Source: a virus. Taken from it: a stretch of 27,935 bases of DNA. The position numbers and the translations under genes are program-made. The stretch covers positions 1-27,935 of the IMG/VR virus record IMGVR_UViG_3300021504_000009; one strand, 5' to 3'. Below the pieces are notes generated by a model. That model searched no databases. It saw only the letters and a list, made by a program, of their open reading frames with translations, and had not been told where the DNA came from. Shown in pieces: positions 15,611 to 23,974 of the stretch. Position 1 is the stretch's first letter; each line of letters begins with the position of its first letter.

Positions 15611-18337
15611 TTAAGGTCTAAGAAATATCCACGGATTAATGTAAGGGATTGTTGTAACTCTGCCGTTCTTTGCTGCTAATACTTGGGGAGTATGATAATC
15701 CAAAGAATCTGGTGTATCAAGCAATTCTGTAAAGTACTGAGCCCTTACATTTGTGGTTGTAAGTCCTGCTACAATAACCTTAATTGTGTAATTTTCTGGT
15801 AGGTGATGCTTTACCCTCCAAATCCTTCTGCCTGGATACCACTCTACCGTACATTCTTCACCTGCCTTTAACACACGCCAACCATCAGCAGTTACCTCAG
15901 TTTTGTTAATATCTACTTTAGTAGGAACTACAGGAGCTCTATTCCAATCAGTGTAAGCTATTATCCATATCGCCAATGTGCTAGGATTCTTGTCATGCCA
16001 AGCATCCTCTGGAATGTTTCCTATCTCCTCCAGAGTATTTCCTGCGTTATATAAATTTTCTGCACTACTTGTAGAGGAGACCTCTTCAAAGACTAAATTT
16101 GTGGTATCCCATCTATACAAGATACCGTCTAGCTCCACGAGATACCTATTTGGATTAAAGTTCAGTAATTCATCAGTAGAGAAGTTTCTGGGAGAAACAT
16201 TGTCAACAGTTATGTCGGACGAATTGAATGGGGGATGTAGTCTAGTTTTTGTGTATTGTCCGAACGCACTGGAATAGTAAGACATTAAGGATTGGTACTG
16301 GTCAATCACGTATCTTATGACCTCTAAGTTATTTACATCATCTCCAACCCACGCTAGAGCTACATCAAGTACTTTTGTAGGGTCTGTCGCATTTGTATTC
16401 CCAGACCCCCAGCGACTTGGCTGGTTAGGTGCTCTACCGATATAAATACAATTTCCCGTAGAATTTCTAGTTTTTACGATAATTGAATCACTTGATGGAT
16501 TGTATGCCCATCCCCTAGCTCCAGGACCAATCCCCGCAAAGCTAAAGTTTCCAAGTGTTGTGATTCTGGAGTCTGTATAATTCATAATAACTGTGCGGGT
16601 AGAAGTATTATCAGTAACAGCAAGCTTTGAATATATGTCGCTCATTAAGACAAGGTTGTTCGTAGATAATATATAATAAGTTACGTAATTGTTAGAACTT
16701 CTAATAAAGAAGCAAATACCACAATTATCATTACCGTCGTCTGATATCCTCACGCCGTGACTTTGTAGGTGTCTTAGAGTGATGCCAACTCCAAACGGGG
16801 TCGGAACAGGAGCTACTTCACCTATTATGTCATAGTTTACAAAATTACCTAAGCTATCAACAACTTTTCCATCTTTAAACTTGAATATGCTTTTAAAGTT
16901 ATATCCCGTGTTTTCTATGTTTTTACACTCTTCAAATTCTAAAGCAAACGTATCGCTATATTCTACGAACAGAAGTGCATAAGGATTATCAACTACTTCC
17001 CAGCTACCAGGAGTAGTTGGTAATAATATACCTTCTCTAACTGTCTCGCCTGTTACAGACTGCATTACTTGACAGGTTGTTTGTATGTTAGCTTTTATCT
17101 CCACAGGAGTATCTGGGGCAAGGTCTTCAAAGGTAAATGCAGACACACTACAACAAGAGTCGTCCCTTCCAGAACCAAAGATAGCAACCACATTAATAGC
17201 TTCATCTGACGTATTTTCCAAGTTCCATGTATTTTCAGATGGAAAGTATGTAGCATTCACCACGTTTGTTTCTTGATAAGTCTTTCCCTTCCATCCTTCT
17301 ACGGTCATTTTATTTCTAAAAGTAGGAGCGTGGTCTTCGCTAAGGGTTGATAAAGATGCCACAAACGATAATCTTTTCCCTACAAAAATTTCAAAATGTT
17401 GTGGTCCTAGAGCCTGTATGGCATCATTTGAAATTCCATTTACTAAGATAGAATCTCCCGTAAACGAATTTAGCTTAAAAAAGTAAGAGCCACTCCAGCC
17501 ATAATATTCGTCATCGGCCTTAATTAAATACCTTATTTTCTCGTCTGCCGAAACACTTTCATCAAAATATATTTTGTCAATATAATTCCAATCCGATGTA
17601 TCTATCTCATCATTACATTCAATGTAGTATCCTTTTCCAGCTTCTATCACTGGAAGAGATAATGTCCAATAATTATCGACAGTAGTAACCGTGGCCTCAT
17701 CTACCTCTTCCACATAACTGCTAGAGTTTTCTATGCCTCCAGACGTACTTTCTCCGTTAGTTACCTCATAAATTTTAACAATATCAACTTTACTTAGAGA
17801 GTCGGATGAAACTGAAATAATTTCATTAGCAGGGATATAAAAAACTCCCAGTCTTGACATACTTTCGCCTAATTCTGGGACAGAGAAAATTAGGCCTGTT
17901 CCTGTTTTATTGACTCGCAAATATTTGTAGCTGGCCTCGTTATACGATTCTGGGGTATCAAATAGTGACAAGAACCTGAATTTCTTTGTTATGAGATACC
18001 ATATATAGTTAATTTCATCTATCGCAACTAGAGAGCCCAGCCCATAGTATTCTATAGTTACTGTTTTACCATTATCGGCTGCATTAAAGTAAAGCCTTCC
18101 TGTTATGTAGTTTGTTCTAAACTGCAAGGGGCCTGGGTCTGTAGTTACTTCAGTAAATCCATCTATAAAGATGGAGGTTCCTATCCCAGAGAACTGAGGG
18201 ACTTCCCTTAACTTTACGATGCCTCCAAAAATGGTTTTAGTTTCCCTTTTAAATTGAGGCTCGTATTCGCCTTTAATATTCCGTCTAGCCCCTACTAAAG
18301 GAAAATTTGGTCTATAAATATAAGAAGGGTCAGTCAT
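15611..18337 (-). CDS. Large virion structural protein (908 aa)
   Basis: Residues 1-120 share a module with the plus-strand protein at 10452-11099. Leu-x-Asp-Thr-Pro-x-Ser motifs occur at about 124-131 and again near the C-terminus; the fibre-like protein has one too. The rest is beta-rich and low in charge, like phage fibre or baseplate proteins. It starts with ATGA overlapping the large-terminase stop, so the two are probably translated together. Position and size suggest a fibre or baseplate part. I recognise no enzyme domain in it. Function is inferred from composition and neighbours. Confidence 0.65.
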   Translation of the reverse strand: MTDPSYIYRPNFPLVGARRNIKGEYEPQFKRETKTIFGGIVKLREVPQFSGIGTSIFIDGFTEVTTDPGPLQFRTNYITGRLYFNAADNGKTVTIEYYGLGSLVAIDEINYIWYLITKKFRFLSLFDTPESYNEASYKYLRVNKTGTGLIFSVPELGESMSRLGVFYIPANEIISVSSDSLSKVDIVKIYEVTNGESTSGGIENSSSYVEEVDEATVTTVDNYWTLSLPVIEAGKGYYIECNDEIDTSDWNYIDKIYFDESVSADEKIRYLIKADDEYYGWSGSYFFKLNSFTGDSILVNGISNDAIQALGPQHFEIFVGKRLSFVASLSTLSEDHAPTFRNKMTVEGWKGKTYQETNVVNATYFPSENTWNLENTSDEAINVVAIFGSGRDDSCCSVSAFTFEDLAPDTPVEIKANIQTTCQVMQSVTGETVREGILLPTTPGSWEVVDNPYALLFVEYSDTFALEFEECKNIENTGYNFKSIFKFKDGKVVDSLGNFVNYDIIGEVAPVPTPFGVGITLRHLQSHGVRISDDGNDNCGICFFIRSSNNYVTYYILSTNNLVLMSDIYSKLAVTDNTSTRTVIMNYTDSRITTLGNFSFAGIGPGARGWAYNPSSDSIIVKTRNSTGNCIYIGRAPNQPSRWGSGNTNATDPTKVLDVALAWVGDDVNNLEVIRYVIDQYQSLMSYYSSAFGQYTKTRLHPPFNSSDITVDNVSPRNFSTDELLNFNPNRYLVELDGILYRWDTTNLVFEEVSSTSSAENLYNAGNTLEEIGNIPEDAWHDKNPSTLAIWIIAYTDWNRAPVVPTKVDINKTEVTADGWRVLKAGEECTVEWYPGRRIWRVKHHLPENYTIKVIVAGLTTTNVRAQYFTELLDTPDSLDYHTPQVLAAKNGRVTTIPYINPWIFLRP

Positions 18338-19950
18338 CAGGCATACCTCAGTCTAAAGGTTTTATATGCTGCAAAGAAGCATCCAGACAAACTATCCAGA
18401 ACATCATCAAAATCACAATAGGGATATGTTTCCAATTCAGTGTAAAATTCTTTAAAACGCCTTCTGTTAGCTGGAAGAATAAGAGTCCAATTGTCAAGGT
18501 ATGGCTCTAACATTGATATCCTCTCAACCTTATTCACTCTATGGGTAACAACTTGTGGGACAGGCCTGCGTAAACCACGTCTCGTTAGAAATTCCTTTAG
18601 GCCGTTGACATAATAATTATCCCCTCTATCTTCTACAAGCAACTTAAAAATTCTTAACCCTTTTTCCTCATACTCTTTTATAAACTTGTATATTAGAAAA
18701 TACTGCTCGCTTTGTCTTAATTGACCTACCTTATTGTCAATAAAATAAATCAAATTATTATCCAGTTTCGCTAAAGCACATAAACTAAACAAGTCGGAAT
18801 CGCCTTTCCTTCTTCCAATTCCTCTGCTTTTCTGTTTCCCTCCAGTTGGGTCAACATAAACATATATGAGAGGATGGTAAGCATATATTTTTTCCAATTC
18901 TTCGTCTTCGTAATACTTGTATTTTTCTGGTCTAAATACTCCTTCCTCATCTTCAATTATCTCATTCTGTTTTTCAAGCATAAAGGCTCTTCTGCCTTCT
19001 AAGTAGTATTCTTCCATTAGCTTTCTGACTGGATAGACTTCCTCCCATAATGACTTAGCTCCTTTGAGCATCTCCTCCTTATGTGCGAAATAAAATTTTA
19101 GAGCATCTTTTTTCCTAAACTTATTCTCCCTGTCTTTTAATATCTCTCCAAATTCATCCCATAAGTCCATTCGTTCTGGGAAAGAAACAAGGGCTTTGAA
19201 AATCTTTCCTTCCCAGGCAGCGTAGTCCTCACTATAAAGTAATTTATATACTAAGGCAGTTTTAGCAAGGACAGTTCCGACTACTAAAATGTCTGCATCT
19301 TCACTTCCTGCTTTTACAAGGTCTCTTGTAAACACTTCTTCAACAGTTGCTGATAGTGATGGAGAGGTAACAGATTCTAAGTTGTCAGGGTCATCTACTA
19401 TAATAAGGTCTGGCCTCCTATTTTTATATTTAGTTCCACGTATGGAAGATTTCAAACCAGCAGTTCCAATCAAGATATCGTTTTTAGTTATTATTTCTGA
19501 GCTTTTCCATTTTTTTCCAGGACCGTGGGCGTGTGGAAATAAATAGGCAATTATATCGGACTCCAAATATTCCTTTATGGTTGTCAATCTCTTTTCTGCT
19601 TGGGGTTGCGTGTCAGAAACTAGCAAAATATATTTATAACGCTTCTTTGGTGGTAAATAATCATTTCTGCATACAATCCACAGTGGACCACCTTCGGAAA
19701 TAGTAGTGGATTTACCCCATCCCCTGGGACCTGCAACAACACGTCTCCTTCTCGTTTTTTGATTATCTTCTATTAGTTTTAGTAGATAGCGATGGAATGG
19801 GCTAAAAGACTTTGTATAAAATAAGTCTGGAAGAACAGAATACATAAACGCATCGTAATGGAAAGCACACACTTCGGCTAGAATTTCACGAGGAATTTCT
19901 TCCTGTATTTTCCCATCTTTACTTATGAGAGAATTTTCCGCTGATAACAT
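18337..19950 (-). CDS. terL: Terminase large subunit
   Basis: The 537-residue protein is the motor and nuclease that packages DNA through the portal. The ATPase domain has Walker A GPRGWGKST (74-82), Walker B LIIVDDPDN (182-190) and a coupling motif near ILVVGTVL (221-228). The nuclease domain begins with Asp367 in DPTGG, and the expected further acids are likely Glu440 (LLVEDRG) and Asp515/516 (FDDVLDSL). AGGAGG lies ten bases before the ATG. It overlaps the small terminase by 32 bases and the 908-residue gene by one base, so all are co-translated. Confidence 0.92.
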   Translation of the reverse strand: MLSAENSLISKDGKIQEEIPREILAEVCAFHYDAFMYSVLPDLFYTKSFSPFHRYLLKLIEDNQKTRRRRVVAGPRGWGKSTTISEGGPLWIVCRNDYLPPKKRYKYILLVSDTQPQAEKRLTTIKEYLESDIIAYLFPHAHGPGKKWKSSEIITKNDILIGTAGLKSSIRGTKYKNRRPDLIIVDDPDNLESVTSPSLSATVEEVFTRDLVKAGSEDADILVVGTVLAKTALVYKLLYSEDYAAWEGKIFKALVSFPERMDLWDEFGEILKDRENKFRKKDALKFYFAHKEEMLKGAKSLWEEVYPVRKLMEEYYLEGRRAFMLEKQNEIIEDEEGVFRPEKYKYYEDEELEKIYAYHPLIYVYVDPTGGKQKSRGIGRRKGDSDLFSLCALAKLDNNLIYFIDNKVGQLRQSEQYFLIYKFIKEYEEKGLRIFKLLVEDRGDNYYVNGLKEFLTRRGLRRPVPQVVTHRVNKVERISMLEPYLDNWTLILPANRRRFKEFYTELETYPYCDFDDVLDSLSGCFFAAYKTFRLRYA

Positions 19951-20326
19951 CAGCCAACATCCTCCTGGAATTACTATCTAAATTTATTACAATTTTTCTA
20001 TTATCTACATACTTACTATCCTCTCCAGATTCTTTGGTTTCTTTTCTTGTATATTCTCGGATAGTTAGAAGTAGCTTTACTAAATCAGCTTCTAGTTGAA
20101 GGGCCTTTAACATATTGTTTTGAAATTGAGCAGCGACATGAGGTTTTTTACCTATGTAAGAATCAAAACCAACTTCAGCTTCTTCTATGAGTTGTCTATT
20201 CTTGCCGATTACATAAGAAATGTTACGGACGCAAAAATCTAAAACACCGTCTGGCTTTTCGGAAGATACATCCTCAGCAGATATATCTGGAACTGTTGGG
20301 TCAACTAAGTTGTAACTATCACTCAT
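19919..20326 (-). CDS. Probable terminase small subunit
   Basis: This 135-residue gene lies directly before the large terminase and overlaps it by 32 bases, the usual place for the small subunit that recognises the phage DNA. The product is acidic at its N-terminus and then mostly helical, with a central coiled-coil-like segment (about 70-110) fitting oligomerisation. No clear helix-turn-helix is visible. The start is ATG 20326, with AAGGGG six bases before it; the in-frame TTG at 20332 touches that site. The call rests on position more than on sequence. Confidence 0.6.
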   Translation of the reverse strand: MSDSYNLVDPTVPDISAEDVSSEKPDGVLDFCVRNISYVIGKNRQLIEEAEVGFDSYIGKKPHVAAQFQNNMLKALQLEADLVKLLLTIREYTRKETKESGEDSKYVDNRKIVINLDSNSRRMLADVISGKFSHK

Positions 20327-20343
20327 CTCCAACCCCTTCTATA

Positions 20344-21081
20344 TTAAATAGCCGAGCAGTAGGCCATTTTATCGGTTAAACTTTTATTTGTCAGCACCTT
20401 TGGAATATTAATCCAAGTTGGGTAAAAGATTGTTTTTGCTAATGTAGCTGGACTCATCTTTATATTCGGGTTTATGTGTGCAGTAAAAAATATCTGTCCA
20501 GCTTCATCACACATAAGAAAAAACTTCTTCACTTTGTTTATCTTACTTATCCAATCACGCAGTATAATTCCTGCAGTTAATCCATTTATACCACATCCGA
20601 TAAAACCCGAAAAATACTTTTTTGTTCTGTCAATAATTTTCCGTAAAAATTCTTCTAATGTCAACAAATCAGATAACTTATTTAAATCTGCAAAACCCAA
20701 TAAATCAATAGCAATCACATCATACGATTCATCCCTTTGTATGTATTCAAATGCATCCCCAATTACAATTTTATCTTTATACCGCTCCTCTCTTACTGGA
20801 CAAAAAATTTTACACACATTTATCACCATTTCGTCAATTTCAACAATCTTATAATTCTGTATTCCTTTTCTACGAAGTACTGGGACAGAAGTAAGGTCAC
20901 CTCCTCCAAGAATTAAAATATCATCAGAAGGCTCGGCGCCATCCAGTAAGATTTCGTAGTAGTCGTCGTTGGGCAAGGATGTCTGAAAAATGTTATCTAA
21001 ATATAATCTTTTTTCTCCAGAAAATTCAATTACCATTATATGTTGGTATTCACTTTGTTCTGAGGCTAAAATATTATACAT
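20344..21081 (-). CDS. Spermidine-synthase-like aminopropyltransferase (SpeE family)
   Basis: The 245-residue product has an N-terminal beta-hairpin domain with Ser-Glu-Tyr-Gln-His and a Leu-x-Leu-Asp segment, as in bacterial SpeE. A Rossmann core then has Gly-Gly-Gly-Asp at 59-62, Glu81 in EIDE, Gly-Asp-Ala-Phe at 108-111 and Asp126. In SpeE these bind decarboxylated S-adenosylmethionine and putrescine. The motif usually written Tyr-His-Glu-Met reads Tyr-Tyr-Glu-Ile here, so activity may differ. If active, it would make spermidine in the cell, which could neutralise packaged DNA. It is a complete gene between structural and terminase genes, overlapping the former by 8 bases. A general methyltransferase is the alternative. 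Confidence 0.75.
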   Translation of the reverse strand: MYNILASEQSEYQHIMVIEFSGEKRLYLDNIFQTSLPNDDYYEILLDGAEPSDDILILGGGDLTSVPVLRRKGIQNYKIVEIDEMVINVCKIFCPVREERYKDKIVIGDAFEYIQRDESYDVIAIDLLGFADLNKLSDLLTLEEFLRKIIDRTKKYFSGFIGCGINGLTAGIILRDWISKINKVKKFFLMCDEAGQIFFTAHINPNIKMSPATLAKTIFYPTWINIPKVLTNKSLTDKMAYCSAI

Positions 21082-21901
21082 AGCTTCCTACTCCGAATAA
21101 GGTAAAGGTTTGAGGATTATCGTTGGTATCTATAGTACCATCTGTTTTATAAATTTTCAAATAGATAGAATCTACTGTTGTTTCTTGGACCATAACAGTT
21201 CCTAAATCCCCACCAGTAACTTGAGCAAAAACTATTGGAGGTTTAAACAAGGCCTTGTCAGTACTTATATCCAGCACATGACGATTTTCTATAGCGTCAT
21301 ATCTTATGTTAGCTACACCTCCTCCAGTTCCGCTTTCACTATCGTAATGCAGGAAAATAACCTGCCTAGGTTCATTATCTCTAAACAACTGTTTTGAGGT
21401 AGCTGCGGTCCCAAATAGAGAGATAAAACAAGATAGTGGGAATACAAAAGGTTGGTCCTTGGAAACCAATCCCGCTACTTCAGTTCCGTCAGATTCCTCC
21501 GTGAAGTTACCATCAACATAATAGACAAGCCTCCCATCATCAAATGTCTGGTTTAGAGGAATGTCAAGCCTTCCAACGAAAGGAACTACTGGAGGAACAA
21601 GTTTACTTTCTGTAAAGTCGAAATTCCAGGTACAACCTATATAAAAGCAAGGAAAGTCACTGTTAGAATCGTGTAATTCGTTCCCATATGACGTTAATCT
21701 AATTCCTTTATGAATACTATAATCTGGAATGAATCCCAATGTTGTGGTTGCAAATCCGCTCATGGTATTTAAATGGCCAAAATTATCATCCACTTCTGGA
21801 AAGAAAGCAATTAAGTCAATGTTTTCGCCAACATTATATGTTAGAGATATATCAACTGTTGGAAGCCATAAGCCATTTTCCTTTTCCATAGATAAAGTCA
21901 T
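21074..21901 (-). CDS. Virion structural protein (275 aa), paralogue-like group member 3
   Basis: The chosen ATG at 21901 overlaps the upstream gene's TGA (ATGA) and has GGGGGG seven bases before it; an in-frame ATG at 21916 lies on that site. The product is beta-rich and uncharged, with a C-terminal module (about 220-270) that ends in Phe-Thr-Leu-Phe-Gly-Val-Gly. A similar ending (Thr-Ile-Thr-Ile-Trp-Gly-Val) occurs in the upstream gene. Probably a fibre or decoration protein. The function is inferred from pattern and context. Confidence 0.6.
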   Translation of the reverse strand: MTLSMEKENGLWLPTVDISLTYNVGENIDLIAFFPEVDDNFGHLNTMSGFATTTLGFIPDYSIHKGIRLTSYGNELHDSNSDFPCFYIGCTWNFDFTESKLVPPVVPFVGRLDIPLNQTFDDGRLVYYVDGNFTEESDGTEVAGLVSKDQPFVFPLSCFISLFGTAATSKQLFRDNEPRQVIFLHYDSESGTGGGVANIRYDAIENRHVLDISTDKALFKPPIVFAQVTGGDLGTVMVQETTVDSIYLKIYKTDGTIDTNDNPQTFTLFGVGSYV

Positions 21902-22794
21902 CAGCAGACCCCCCATATAGTTATAGTAAATGGTTTATCATCTAAATCTGCTATACTAGCTCCAGGTTTTGGTGTAAGAATCACGGTGTCGTCTATTTGC
22001 TTAATGTTGTATCTGGGTGGGGTAGATTCCATACGCAAGGTTGTGAAGGATTTATGTAAGGAAGTTTTTAAGTATAATACAATTTCATCGCCGTTTATAT
22101 CAGAAAGAAGAATATCTGGATGGAGAGGATGTTTGGTGAAACCACTTACATTTCCGTCAGCAGTAAATTGTTTTTCTGTTGTGGAAATTATGTGAACGGA
22201 ATTATCTGCAGCCGTATATTTTGCATACACAAAGAAGACTGCAGTTCTACTTCCAGAGCTTGCTCCAGCGAATAGCTGGGGTGGAAGTAGGAAGCTATCC
22301 ACATTAACTAAGTCTGTATGTGTAGCAAAATTTCTTAATCTTACTAGTGCCAAATTGTAGTTTGATAAAACCTTAATACAGGTTCCGACTACATAGCGTT
22401 TATCTACAGGGCTTGTGATTTTTATAGCTTTGGTTCCAGCCACGCCGAGCAAGTCTCCTGGAGAGACCTCTCCAACGTATCTTACATAGGCTACTCCCCC
22501 CATCTTTAACAATAGGTGTCTCCTCTCTTCATCTCTTCCTACAACAACACCTGCTATCCCACAACCATTATCCACATTACTACAGGCCAGTCTTGTCATA
22601 TTTTCAAAGAAAACCGCATATGCTATCTCGTGCATTTTTATAGGTGCCGACCCCACACTAGGAATAAAGATGCAGTAGGGGGTTAAATATTTTGACATTA
22701 GTAAAAAGTTGTCATTCAATAAGTTTATGAAAAATTTATTTCCCGAATCTATCCAATGTAAAGTTGATGGGTGAAACATTAAATATGCGGACAT
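21901..22794 (-). CDS. Virion structural protein (297 aa), paralogue-like group member 2
   Basis: The middle of the protein (about 95-145) has Gly-Val-Ala-Tyr-Val-Arg-Tyr-Val-Gly-Glu-Val followed by Pro-Gly-Asp-Leu, like small capsid-decoration or fibre beta modules (DUF2190-like). The C-terminal module resembles those of its neighbours. The upstream gene carries Gly-Leu-Ala-Tyr-Val-Gln at a corresponding place, so the two are probably distant duplicates. The ATG has GGGGAG seven bases before it. The gene is four bases after its neighbour. Confidence 0.6.
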   Translation of the reverse strand: MSAYLMFHPSTLHWIDSGNKFFINLLNDNFLLMSKYLTPYCIFIPSVGSAPIKMHEIAYAVFFENMTRLACSNVDNGCGIAGVVVGRDEERRHLLLKMGGVAYVRYVGEVSPGDLLGVAGTKAIKITSPVDKRYVVGTCIKVLSNYNLALVRLRNFATHTDLVNVDSFLLPPQLFAGASSGSRTAVFFVYAKYTAADNSVHIISTTEKQFTADGNVSGFTKHPLHPDILLSDINGDEIVLYLKTSLHKSFTTLRMESTPPRYNIKQIDDTVILTPKPGASIADLDDKPFTITIWGVC

Positions 22795-22798
22795 TGCA

Positions 22799-23623
22799 TT
22801 ACTCCCCGTGTGCTAGAAAAAATATTTTAGGATTTTCACTTCCACTTAACCAGTCTAAAGGATTACCGTTCAAATCAAACAAGAAAATGTCAGCAACAGT
22901 TGATGAGCAATTTACACTAATGCTTGATGGTGTTGAATGATAATGTGACGCCAAATATACTGGAGTAAAACTAAATGTAGGTATAAATTCAATAGATAGA
23001 CGATTACCTACGATTTCCGTAGAGCTTACTCCTTCAGTTCCTTCATATAAATAGTCTCCGACGTTTACGTTTCCCGTCGCTAAGTCAACTTCACCAGTAA
23101 GTTTTACTACATATAAAGGAGAGTCAGACGACCCTTCGTAAAATAAAGTAGCTGGAGTTACATATTCTGGGAACAAAGCGGGGTGGTTTGCTCGTCCCTC
23201 TAATACTACCTTAATTGTACTTGCGTTAATAACTTCTGTACATACTCCTATAATACGATATGGTGGGTATAGGTCTGACATAGACTGAGATACATTTACA
23301 TATCCTGTGTCATCTACATAGGCGTATTTTCCTATTAAAGTTGTATCTATTCCAGTCGAAGTAGCAACCGTAGCTTCTCCCAATATTTGAACATAAGCTA
23401 ATCCATCTTCCAATAAGGTACACACACCAACAGGATATTGGTCAGGCTCACATAAAGCTAGAAATCCTGCTGAATTTATAGTTACCACACGTTTTTCATC
23501 AACATTTCCCATAACCTTATCAGTCGCAAAAAAATTTGACCCGTACTTATACACATAATTCATCATATTTAAATGAATTAACATATTCCAACCAACAGTA
23601 TCGTATTCTATCTTTTTCAGCAT
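22799..23623 (-). CDS. Virion structural protein (274 aa), paralogue-like group member 1
   Basis: Residues about 70-150 have Gly-Leu-Ala-Tyr-Val-Gln-Ile-Leu-Gly-Glu, then a beta-rich part with Gly-Val-Cys-Thr-Glu-Val. This matches the module of the next gene, which has Gly-Thr-Cys-Ile-Lys-Val at the same place. A C-terminal beta segment ends in His-Gly-Glu. The N-terminus is Met/Asn/Tyr-rich. An AGAGAGG site precedes the ATG. Probably a decoration or fibre part in the virion; exact role unknown. Confidence 0.6.
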   Translation of the reverse strand: MLKKIEYDTVGWNMLIHLNMMNYVYKYGSNFFATDKVMGNVDEKRVVTINSAGFLALCEPDQYPVGVCTLLEDGLAYVQILGEATVATSTGIDTTLIGKYAYVDDTGYVNVSQSMSDLYPPYRIIGVCTEVINASTIKVVLEGRANHPALFPEYVTPATLFYEGSSDSPLYVVKLTGEVDLATGNVNVGDYLYEGTEGVSSTEIVGNRLSIEFIPTFSFTPVYLASHYHSTPSSISVNCSSTVADIFLFDLNGNPLDWLSGSENPKIFFLAHGE

Positions 23624-23626
23624 TAT

Positions 23627-23974
23627 CTACCTCTCTAATGGATTTAGGTCTATAGATGTATATGGTGTGTTATAAGCCAACCCCAACGCATTTTTTGCCA
23701 AGAGACGTAGTTGCTCTTCAGGTAAACTACTTGGCTTTACTAACTTTGCTTTTCCTGCGTTTCCCTCCAGCCACAACACAATTCCGTTTAGTTTTGAGTT
23801 ATCGTTTTCTGCGAACACTAAAATATAGTTATTAAATAAAGGAGGAAAAATTGTGGAAATTACTTTATCCTGGTATAAGCGTTCAATCTCTAAAAAATTA
23901 TCTACTTTGACTAATCTGACAAACATCAAGTCTTTATTTAAAACTGGTTTGTCTTCCAGTGCAAATTTATACAT
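23627..23974 (-). CDS. Hypothetical protein (115 aa)
   Basis: ATG 23974 follows GGAGG by seven bases and overlaps the stop of the upstream gene by 8 bases; the in-frame ATG at 23989 lies upstream of that site. The product has a mixed strand and helix pattern with a Trp/Leu-rich middle and a Pro-rich C-terminal third. No motif is recognised. It is part of the structural operon, perhaps a small assembly or adaptor protein. Confidence 0.6.
   Translation of the reverse strand: MYKFALEDKPVLNKDLMFVRLVKVDNFLEIERLYQDKVISTIFPPLFNNYILVFAENDNSKLNGIVLWLEGNAGKAKLVKPSSLPEEQLRLLAKNALGLAYNTPYTSIDLNPLER

Noticed and set aside
20474-20854. 126-residue plus-strand ORF
   Set aside because: It is the shadow of the spermidine-synthase-like gene, whose motifs are clear, and opposes the operon.
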